NCBI GenBank assembly: GCA_016789365.1
Contig: JAEURH010000025.1
Coordinates: forward strand, 1-40,356
DNA length: 40,356 bases
Origin: Anaerolineales bacterium
GTDB lineage: Bacteria > Chloroflexota > Anaerolineae > Anaerolineales > Villigracilaceae
Reading direction: 5' to 3'
The notes below the pieces were generated by a model. The model had not been told where the DNA came from and searched no databases. It saw nothing but the letters and a program-made list of their open reading frames with translations. Both the position numbers and the translations under genes were made by a program. How positions within the stretch are numbered: position 1 is the first letter of the stretch; every line of letters starts with the position of its first letter. Shown one piece after another: positions 24,529 through 32,409 of this stretch.

Positions 24529-26265
24529 ATGTTTACAAGTTTCTTAAATTACTTTCGCAGTGATGATGACAAAGACCCGTCTTTCATTCGGCTAACACGC
24601 AATATTTTATTATTCGTAATTGCTGTTTGCGCTGCATTGTTACCATTGGTGACGGGAATCGTCGGCGGTGAAGATGCACGCAACCCACTTGCTTTTGTTG
24701 CTCTTAGTATTATTGTAGTACTTGAGTTAATTTCTCTATATTTTGTATATAGAGGGAACCTCACTATGACTAAGATTGTTGTACCGATAGCATTGCTTCT
24801 AGCAGTTGCAGTGATTTCGTCCGAAAGAAATGGTTTAAAAAACACCGCCATTGTAGCAATTCCGGTCATTTTAGTTATTTCAGCGATTCTGCTTGGTAGG
24901 CGTTCCCTTTTCTTAACCATGCCACTTGCTCTTGCTTGTACATTATTCATAGCCTACATGGATTTGAATGGCAGAACCGAATACACGCCTGCCGGTTTAG
25001 ATGATGCAATTATTATTCCTGTATTAATAATAGGCGGGGCAGGCATTATTCACTTGCTAATTCAACGGTTAAATGAAAACATTGAAAGGGCGCGCGCCAG
25101 CGAAGAAATTCAAAAACGTGAAAATGCTCAATTAAATGAATTGCAGGCTTCGCTTGAACAACGTGTCAGCGAGAGAACGGTTGAATTACAGCAGGCAAAT
25201 CAAATCAACGAAAGACGCGCTCGTCAATTTCAAGCAGTGGCTGAGGTGACGAAAGTCATCTCCTCTATTCAAAATCTTGAAACCCTTTTGCCAAAAATTT
25301 CTGAAGTCATTAGTGAGCAATTCAATATTTATCACACGGGTATTTTCTTATTAGATAATCAAAAGCAATATGCTGTGCTTCGTGCCGCCAATAGTTTTGG
25401 TGGTAGGAAAATGGTAGAACGCGGACATAAACTGCTCATCGGGCAGACAGGTATCGTCGGCTTTGTTACTGCCACCGGGCAACCACGCATCGCACTAGAC
25501 GTGGGAGCTGATGCGGTTTTCTTCAACAACCCTGACCTCCCCAACACCCACTCTGAAATGGCACTCCCCCTTCGTTATGCTGGTGAAATCATCGGAGCAT
25601 TAGATGTGCAAAGTACAGAGCCAAACGCTTTCACGCAAGATGATGTGGAAGTGCTTTTCACATTAGCCGACCAAGTGGCTGTAGCAATTAACAATGCTAC
25701 AACCATTGAAGAAGCGCGAAATGCTTTAGCAGAAGCACAAATAGCAATTCGCAAATCCACTTTAGAAGCGTGGCAAGTGTTAAGACCGAAAAATTTAAGC
25801 GTTGGCATGGAACTGAAAGAGTCTGCGATTAAGCCGATGGACAACCCATTACAAGGTGAGCATATTCAAGAAGCCCTTTCCAAAGGGATAACAGTGTTTA
25901 CCAATGGAAATGAGAAAGAAAGCAGATTGGCTATTCCCCTGCGCTTGCGTGGGCAAGTGGTAGGCATTGTTAACATCAACGCCCGTAATCAACATGAGTT
26001 GAGTCAAGACGATGTGGAAATTGCGGAGTCGATTGCCGAACGCCTCTCACTTGCAATTGAAAATGCCACTCTGCTTCAAGCCGCACAATATCGTGCAGAC
26101 CTTGAACGTGTGACAACAGATATCACCAGTCGCATCAGTTCTTCAACAAGGTTTGAGACGATACTGCAAACTGCCGCGCAAGAATTGAGCAAGGCACTAG
26201 GCGGTTCTGATGTGTTGGTGCAAATTGAACCTGTGGCATTAGAGTTAAGTGCTGGCAATGAATGA
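24529..26265 (+). CDS. Six-helix membrane GAF sensor (sensor 7)
   Basis: A 578-residue paralogue with six helices (about 20-190), a long coiled coil (VSERTVELQQ) and the conserved GAF (about 235-395; FNIYHTGIFLLDN, RKMVERGHKLLIGQTGIVGFV). The stretch encoding IALDVGADAVFFNN is identical at DNA level over 47 bases to sensor 6, a sign of recent gene conversion. The short module has EAWQVLRPKNL and IPLRLRGQVVGIVNI. The tail is TDITSRISSSTRFETILQTAAQEL. There is no output domain. AGGAG lies seven bases before ATG 24529, one of the clearest ribosome binding sites in the operon. Confidence 0.88.
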   Translation: MFTSFLNYFRSDDDKDPSFIRLTRNILLFVIAVCAALLPLVTGIVGGEDARNPLAFVALSIIVVLELISLYFVYRGNLTMTKIVVPIALLLAVAVISSERNGLKNTAIVAIPVILVISAILLGRRSLFLTMPLALACTLFIAYMDLNGRTEYTPAGLDDAIIIPVLIIGGAGIIHLLIQRLNENIERARASEEIQKRENAQLNELQASLEQRVSERTVELQQANQINERRARQFQAVAEVTKVISSIQNLETLLPKISEVISEQFNIYHTGIFLLDNQKQYAVLRAANSFGGRKMVERGHKLLIGQTGIVGFVTATGQPRIALDVGADAVFFNNPDLPNTHSEMALPLRYAGEIIGALDVQSTEPNAFTQDDVEVLFTLADQVAVAINNATTIEEARNALAEAQIAIRKSTLEAWQVLRPKNLSVGMELKESAIKPMDNPLQGEHIQEALSKGITVFTNGNEKESRLAIPLRLRGQVVGIVNINARNQHELSQDDVEIAESIAERLSLAIENATLLQAAQYRADLERVTTDITSRISSSTRFETILQTAAQELSKALGGSDVLVQIEPVALELSAGNE

Positions 26266-26283
26266 AATGGTTTTGGAGTTTGT

Positions 26284-29127
26284 ATGACAGAGCATAGGCA
26301 CGAATCAGAAATTTTATCTTCACAGCAACGCACAGCCAAAGCAGTTACACTAATACTCTTTGTATTAATGTCTTTGGTTTCCATTTACACGTTATTTTTT
26401 GTGCAAAGTGAAGATAAGACTATCATTGATAATATTATGATGCCCTGTGTAGCATTAAGTGCAGGATATGGATATTATCTATCCCGCAAAGGCAATCATA
26501 TACGCGGCATCTATGTGCTTCTGGCTGTAATTTCCATAGCATCTCTTTTGTATCCACTAGCGGCAGATAATGTGGGCTGGCAAACTGCTATTGTGATGGC
26601 ACTGATATCCACGGCAATTGCGAATGGAACTTTGCCAACTCAATCTGCAATTAGAATTTCAATTGGCGCTTTTGTTTTTGCAATTTTGATTGTGCTGATT
26701 GAATTATTTGCCCCTGGAGCAACAAGTATTCCTACTACTTCGGCATCCATTGTCGTTACAGCAGTTTTAGCAATTATTTATTTGGGCATTATTTTTTATC
26801 GCTTCCGTCAATATGCTTTACAGACAAAACTTATCATTACATTTATCGCTTTGAGTATCATCTCGGTAAGTGCAGTGGGATTTGCGATTAACCGTTTGAT
26901 ATTAGGTGAGCTAACCACCAGAGTCAACGAACAGTTAAGCGAGGTGGCAAACACTTCAGCAACTTCTATTAGTCAAGAATTAATTTCTCAAGTAAATCTA
27001 CTTCAAACACTTTCACTTGATGCTTCTTTGAAAAACACCCTTGCTGAAAGAACTCCAACTGCTGATTTGTCAGAAATTGAAAGACTCGACCAATCATGGC
27101 GGCAAGCAGTTAACGCAAACAATACAAATCAATTAATGCGTTCTGTCCTTCAAAATGAATTATCCAGCACATTACTTGAGTTTAAGTCAAATTTCCCTGC
27201 ACATGTTGAAGTATTTGTAACGGATATAAAGGGTGCCAATATTGCTTCAACAGATATTACTTCTGATTATTATCAAGCGGATGAAGAATGGTGGCAAAAA
27301 GCCTATAACAATGGACGCGGCGCGGCTTTTATTAGCCAACCTATTTTTGATAGAAGCACAGAGACGCTTTCAGTGCAAATGGCTGTGCCAATTTTCGACT
27401 CACAAAATGAAAACATTCTAGGCATTCTGCGCACAACTGTTAATTTAGAAATACTCGTTCGCATATTGGAATTGGGTAGACCTGGTGAAACTGGTCGCAC
27501 TGAAATTTATTTACCAGATGGCAGAGAGTTAGAACTTCATCTTGAAGAAGATGGTGAAGTTGAATTAGAAATTGAAGATGCGCCATTAGACATTATTGAA
27601 ATGCTCAAGAAGAATCAAATGTTTATGGATACAGTTCACGATGGCGAACTTGTCTTGGTTGCACAATCGTTCTTGTCAACACAAGAAGAAACACCTGCCG
27701 CAAATGCACTGCAAAATTTAGGTTGGCGTGTGGTTACATTACAAAGCCGTAATGATGCTTTAGAAACTGTAGCAAATGTATCGCGCCTTTCACAATTAAT
27801 TGGTCTCGCCGCCATTGCACTTGCAAGTTTGTTAGCCATCTTAATGACGCAATATCTTACCAGACCCATTGCCCGCCTTACCCAAATTGCAGAACAAGTT
27901 TCATCTGGCAATTTACAAGCACGGGCTGAGGTCGAATCGCCAGACGAAATTGGAACCCTAGCAACTTCGTTTAATCGCATGACCAATCAATTAAGCGAAA
28001 TCTTGCTCAATCTCGAAAAGCGTGTTGCCGAAAGAACCACCGACTTAGAAATCGCACGTCGCCAAAGCGATAAACGTGCCAATCAACTTTTGGCAGTTGG
28101 TGAACTTTCCAAATTCGTCAATAGTGAACAAAATGTAGAAACTCTACTTGCATTAGTCACACGTTTGGTCAGCGAGCGTTTTGGTTTTTATCACACTGGT
28201 ATTTTCTTGCTTGATGAAACCAAGCAATATGCCATTTTACAAGCCGCAAACAGTGAAGGTGGTCAGGCAATGTTGAAGCGTGGACACAAACTAAAAGTCG
28301 GCGAAAGCGGAATCGTCGGCTATGTAGCCCGCTTCGGGCAACCACGCATCGCACTAGATGTGGGGCTTGATGCGGTTTACTTCAACAATCCTGATCTCCC
28401 CAGCACCCGCTCTGAAATGGCACTTCCACTCAAATTGCGTGATGAAGTCATTGGCGTATTAGATGTGCAAAGTGAAAAACCTGGCGCCTTCACCGAAGAT
28501 GATGCAAATACTTTAAGCATTTTGGCAGACCAAATTGCCATCGCCATTGAAAATGCCCGTTTATTCTCACAAACGCAAACCACTTTGAGCGAAGTGCAAG
28601 CCTTATACCGCCAAAACTTGCAAGAAGGTTGGAAAACCTTCAGCCGTGAAGAAGGAATGGTAGGATTCATCCAAAGCCTCTCTGGCGGCAAGAAAATCAC
28701 CGAGCCTGTTGGCTCAGCAGAAATTCAGCAAGCCTTGAATCGCGGCGAAACAATGGTAATTCAACCCAACGGAAAATCTGAAGAACCTGCCATCGTAGTG
28801 CCAATTAAACTTCGTGGTCAGGTAATTGGCGTGATGCGCATTAAAGCCCCAGAGCAAGATAAACAATGGACCACGAATGAAATCAATCTTTCAGAAGCGG
28901 TTTCAGAGCGCTTATCACTTGCACTTGAAAATGCCCGTCTCATTCAAGAATCACAACGTCAAGTTATTAAAGAGCAAGCCATCAGCGAAATCACCAGCAA
29001 AATTGGCTCATCTATTAACTTAGAAAATGTGTTACAAACCGCAGTAGAAGAGTTAGGTCGCTCCATCCCTGGCTCAGAAGTCATCATCAAATTGAAAGAG
29101 GATAATGTAAATGGAGGCTCAGGATAA
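26284..29127 (+). CDS. Seven-helix, Cache-like, HAMP, GAF sensor (sensor 8)
   Basis: A 947-residue receptor. About seven helices (about 17-205) precede an extracytoplasmic Cache-like domain (about 210-500; FPAHVEVFVTDIKGANIAST, YYQADEEWWQKA, FISQPIFD), a membrane helix (about 505-525), HAMP (about 525-580), a VAERTTDLE coil and the conserved GAF (about 605-765; FGFYHTGIFLLDE, IALDVGLDAVYFNNPDLPS). The short module has EGWKTFSREEG and VPIKLRGQVIGVMRI. The Cache-like domain lacks the R-x-W-Y amino-acid pattern and carries an acidic insert (LEEDGEVELEIEDAPLD). No output domain is present. GGAG is seven bases before ATG 26284. Confidence 0.86.
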   Translation: MTEHRHESEILSSQQRTAKAVTLILFVLMSLVSIYTLFFVQSEDKTIIDNIMMPCVALSAGYGYYLSRKGNHIRGIYVLLAVISIASLLYPLAADNVGWQTAIVMALISTAIANGTLPTQSAIRISIGAFVFAILIVLIELFAPGATSIPTTSASIVVTAVLAIIYLGIIFYRFRQYALQTKLIITFIALSIISVSAVGFAINRLILGELTTRVNEQLSEVANTSATSISQELISQVNLLQTLSLDASLKNTLAERTPTADLSEIERLDQSWRQAVNANNTNQLMRSVLQNELSSTLLEFKSNFPAHVEVFVTDIKGANIASTDITSDYYQADEEWWQKAYNNGRGAAFISQPIFDRSTETLSVQMAVPIFDSQNENILGILRTTVNLEILVRILELGRPGETGRTEIYLPDGRELELHLEEDGEVELEIEDAPLDIIEMLKKNQMFMDTVHDGELVLVAQSFLSTQEETPAANALQNLGWRVVTLQSRNDALETVANVSRLSQLIGLAAIALASLLAILMTQYLTRPIARLTQIAEQVSSGNLQARAEVESPDEIGTLATSFNRMTNQLSEILLNLEKRVAERTTDLEIARRQSDKRANQLLAVGELSKFVNSEQNVETLLALVTRLVSERFGFYHTGIFLLDETKQYAILQAANSEGGQAMLKRGHKLKVGESGIVGYVARFGQPRIALDVGLDAVYFNNPDLPSTRSEMALPLKLRDEVIGVLDVQSEKPGAFTEDDANTLSILADQIAIAIENARLFSQTQTTLSEVQALYRQNLQEGWKTFSREEGMVGFIQSLSGGKKITEPVGSAEIQQALNRGETMVIQPNGKSEEPAIVVPIKLRGQVIGVMRIKAPEQDKQWTTNEINLSEAVSERLSLALENARLIQESQRQVIKEQAISEITSKIGSSINLENVLQTAVEELGRSIPGSEVIIKLKEDNVNGGSG

Positions 29128-29128
29128 G

Positions 29129-31582
29129 ATGAATAACTTTAGCCTTCGCTTCATTGATTGGTTTAATCGCCTCAACCTACGCTCCAAATTGACTCTCAGC
29201 AACATGTTGATTACTCTCTTCGTCATTTTGAGTTTAGGCGCTTATGTGTATTACCGAACACAACAGGCGGGCATTCAATTAACCTCGCAACTTGAAGAAA
29301 ATATCCGTGACAGAGTAGAAGAAAACTTAGCATCTACCAGTAGCGAACAAGCGGCATTGTTAAATAGTTTTTTTACCACCTTAAGTGGCGATACCGCCGT
29401 TATAGGTTCTACTGTTGAAGATATTTTGAATAAACGCACTAGCCTTGATAGTGGCATGTATTGGGATGCAAACACATCACTGCTACGTTTGGAAAACGGC
29501 AGTTGGGATAATGATAATAATGAAGCATCTTCTATCTTCATCCCAGCCGATGTGCCACTCACTGACACGCTCGTTCGAAAATTAAATTCGCTCAAACATA
29601 CCGAATTAATGATTCCGTCATTCCTTAAAGATAACCCCGATATTGTGGCAATTTATTTCGGTGGCATATTAAAAGAAACAGTTTACTATCCAAACATTGA
29701 TTTGGCGAATATTGTTCCGCCAGATTTTGACGTGACCGGACGTGTTTGGTATGTGGATGCAAACCCACAAAACAACCCAGAAAGAAAAGTAGTTTGGTCT
29801 ACGCCTTATCAAGATGCGGCCTTAAACGGCTTGGTAATTACTACAAGTGTACCTGTATACAATTCTCAAAATAGATTCCAAGGCGTTGCCGCTATGGATG
29901 TGCAGTTAAATCAAATCACCAATATGGTTGGGAATATTCGCGTCGGCGAAACAGGTTATGCTTTTCTAGTAGATGCAGATAATCGTTTAATGGCATTACC
30001 CTCACAAGGCTATATTGATTTTGGCATTACGGATGCCACTCAAAACTTTGGTCAAGTGATGGATACGTCTACGTTGCCTGATGCCCCTGTAGAGTTGTTT
30101 GAAATTTTGAATCAAGTTTCCGCTGGAGAAAGAGGCGTTTTTAATATCGCATTAAACGGAAATGAAAGATTTGTCGCATTTCAGCAAGTGCCAGAAGTAA
30201 ATTACAAATTAGTCATTGTGGTTCCATCAAATGAAATGTTAACTGAAACCGCCATTGTTAACAGTCAAATTCAACAAGAGACTAGAAACACAATTGCAAT
30301 TAGTCTTTTATTAATCGCAGGTATTTTTGTTTTAGCTTCTATTACATCACTGGCTATTGGGAATAGGCTAACTACGCCTTTACAATCGCTGACGCGCGTT
30401 GCCAACGAAATTATTGCAGGTAATTTTGATGCCAAAGCAGAAGTTGAAACGAAAGATGAAATCGGTACCCTTTCAACTACATTGAATTCGATGACCACCA
30501 ATATCAAAGACATGGTGCAGTCACTCGAACAAAGAGTTCACGAACGAACTGCCGAACTGCAAGAATCTTTGGAAAAGAATGAAAGACGTAGCAAACAATA
30601 TGAAGCCATTGCTAAAGTATCGCAAGCCATTAATGCCACCCAAAACTTGCAAGAATTATTGCCACAAATTTCGCAAGTAATTAGCCAACAATTTGGTTTT
30701 TATCACGTTGGTATTTTCTTAAACGATGCAGGGAATCAATATGCTGTGTTAGGTGCCGCTAACAGTGAAGGTGGTAAGCGCATGTTAAAGCGCGGACATC
30801 AATTAAGAATCGGCGAACAAGGTATCGTGGGTTACGTCACTGGAACAGGCAGACCACGCATTGCTTTAGACGTGGGAAGTGATGCGATTTACTTCAACAA
30901 CCCTAACCTACCAGAAACACGCTCTGAAATGGCACTGCCCTTAACCATTGCTGGTCAAATCATTGGCGCGTTAGATGTGCAAAGTACAGACTCCAATGCC
31001 TTTACAGAAGAAGATGTAGATGTATTAAGTACATTAGCCGAACAAGTAAGTTTGGCAATTCAAAACGCGCGTTTGTATGAACAAACTCAAAAATCATTAT
31101 CAGAAGCAGAAGCAGTTTCACGGCAGTACTTCACCGAAACATGGAAGTCACTTTCACAAGAAAGCCGCATCGCTGGTTATCGTTACACACCTGCTGGCAC
31201 TGCACCCATCTCAGAAGAGAACCTGCCTGAAATCGCCAACACAGACCGAAGAAGCATTACAGTACCCATTACCATTCGCGGGCAAACAGTTGGTGAACTA
31301 GCCGTGCTTGTGCCAAAGCAAGAACATATCAAAGCCGACCAAATGGACTTGATTCATGCCGTAGCAGACCGTGTCGGCATCTTTGCTGAAAATGCAAGGC
31401 TATTCGATGAAACCTCTCGCCGTGCAGAACGTGAACATTTAGTATCAGATATTACGGCAAAAATTCGTTCCACCAACGACCCACGCGAAATGCTAGAAAC
31501 AGCAATTAAAGAATTACGCGAAGCATTAAATGTTTCGCGCATTGAAATCGTGCCACAAAAAGTTACATCATCAGATAAATAA
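29129..31582 (+). CDS. dCache-HAMP-GAF sensor, predicted amino-acid receptor (sensor 9)
   Basis: An 817-residue receptor with the classic layout: helix (about 20-42), dCache domain (about 45-385), helix (about 388-412), HAMP (about 412-465), VHERTAELQ coil, conserved GAF (about 490-650), short module (W672, YRYTPAGTAP, VPITIRGQTVGEL) and a GAF-like tail. In the dCache part R205, W207, Y208, Y227, D229 and D257 match in order and spacing the universal amino-acid-binding motif of dCache_1AA receptors such as PctA. An amino acid or amine ligand is therefore predicted. There is no methyl-accepting or kinase domain. ATG 29129, one base after the stop of sensor 8 with AGGA upstream, is preferred; ATG 29111 in the same frame is possible. 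Confidence 0.88.
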   Translation: MNNFSLRFIDWFNRLNLRSKLTLSNMLITLFVILSLGAYVYYRTQQAGIQLTSQLEENIRDRVEENLASTSSEQAALLNSFFTTLSGDTAVIGSTVEDILNKRTSLDSGMYWDANTSLLRLENGSWDNDNNEASSIFIPADVPLTDTLVRKLNSLKHTELMIPSFLKDNPDIVAIYFGGILKETVYYPNIDLANIVPPDFDVTGRVWYVDANPQNNPERKVVWSTPYQDAALNGLVITTSVPVYNSQNRFQGVAAMDVQLNQITNMVGNIRVGETGYAFLVDADNRLMALPSQGYIDFGITDATQNFGQVMDTSTLPDAPVELFEILNQVSAGERGVFNIALNGNERFVAFQQVPEVNYKLVIVVPSNEMLTETAIVNSQIQQETRNTIAISLLLIAGIFVLASITSLAIGNRLTTPLQSLTRVANEIIAGNFDAKAEVETKDEIGTLSTTLNSMTTNIKDMVQSLEQRVHERTAELQESLEKNERRSKQYEAIAKVSQAINATQNLQELLPQISQVISQQFGFYHVGIFLNDAGNQYAVLGAANSEGGKRMLKRGHQLRIGEQGIVGYVTGTGRPRIALDVGSDAIYFNNPNLPETRSEMALPLTIAGQIIGALDVQSTDSNAFTEEDVDVLSTLAEQVSLAIQNARLYEQTQKSLSEAEAVSRQYFTETWKSLSQESRIAGYRYTPAGTAPISEENLPEIANTDRRSITVPITIRGQTVGELAVLVPKQEHIKADQMDLIHAVADRVGIFAENARLFDETSRRAEREHLVSDITAKIRSTNDPREMLETAIKELREALNVSRIEIVPQKVTSSDK

Positions 31583-31620
31583 TAAAAAGTGATTTTGTGT
31601 AATTGAAATAAAGAGGAATT

Positions 31621-32409
31621 ATGTTAAAAACAATCGCAGTATCAAATGAAAAAGGCGGCGTGGCAAAAACCACCACTACCCTTTCACTCGGAGCCGCACT
31701 AGCAGAATTAGGCAACCGCGTTTTATTAATTGACTTAGACGCACAAGCCAACCTGACATTAGGTGTAGGTTTTGAACCTGGCGAAGCAGAATTAACTTCC
31801 AGTCATATTATGCTAGATAACACACCGATATTAAGCGTACGCCGCAAAACCGAAATTGAAAACTTAGATTTGATACCATCCAGTTCGCGCATTGAAACAT
31901 CCGAACAATTTTTGCCAGTGCGCACCAATTACACAACCATTTTACAAAGAGCCATGAAAGGCGCACCAAATCTTCCTTACGATTACATCGTGCTAGATTG
32001 CCCACCTGCATTAGGTGCTATCACCCGTAACGCACTCGCCGCCGCAGATATATTACTAATTCCAACCCAAGCAGAATATTTCTCTGCTTATGCCTTGCGA
32101 AACATGATGGGCTTAATTCGCAGAACGCGCGAAGTGGATAACCCAAATCTCGCTTATCGAATCTTAGTTACCATGTTAGATAGAAGAAATAAAACGCATC
32201 GCAACATTCACGAGCAACTCAGAAGCACATTCGGCACAGGTGTATTAAGCACCGTCATCGAGTTAGATACAAAATTACGCGAAAGCCCAATTGCAGGGTT
32301 ACCCATTACACACTATAAATCTGGCGCGCGCGGCTCTACCCAATACCGCGTATTAGCACAGGAGTTAATGCAATATGTCCAAGAAACAGAAAACAAACAA
32401 GCGGCTTGA
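31621..32409 (+). CDS. ParA/MinD-family ATPase
   Basis: A 262-residue P-loop ATPase of the ParA type. The deviant Walker A KGGVAKTT (11-18, signature Lys K11), DLDAQANLTLG (about 39-49) and the Walker B region VLDCPPALG are present. ParA proteins bind DNA non-specifically and move or space cargo when a partner stimulates ATP hydrolysis. No parB or parS is nearby. The gene lies between nine receptors and their presumed kinase and overlaps the kinase gene by 35 bases, so it is more likely an array-positioning ATPase (like PpfA with cytoplasmic chemoreceptors in Rhodobacter) than a chromosome partitioner. GAGG lies before ATG 31621. No terminator separates it from sensor 9. Confidence 0.92.
   Translation: MLKTIAVSNEKGGVAKTTTTLSLGAALAELGNRVLLIDLDAQANLTLGVGFEPGEAELTSSHIMLDNTPILSVRRKTEIENLDLIPSSSRIETSEQFLPVRTNYTTILQRAMKGAPNLPYDYIVLDCPPALGAITRNALAAADILLIPTQAEYFSAYALRNMMGLIRRTREVDNPNLAYRILVTMLDRRNKTHRNIHEQLRSTFGTGVLSTVIELDTKLRESPIAGLPITHYKSGARGSTQYRVLAQELMQYVQETENKQAA

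Noticed and set aside
31621-32409. Chromosome or plasmid partition locus
   Set aside because: There is no parB, parS-like site or replication gene; the ATPase gene is embedded in the sensor operon and overlaps the kinase.
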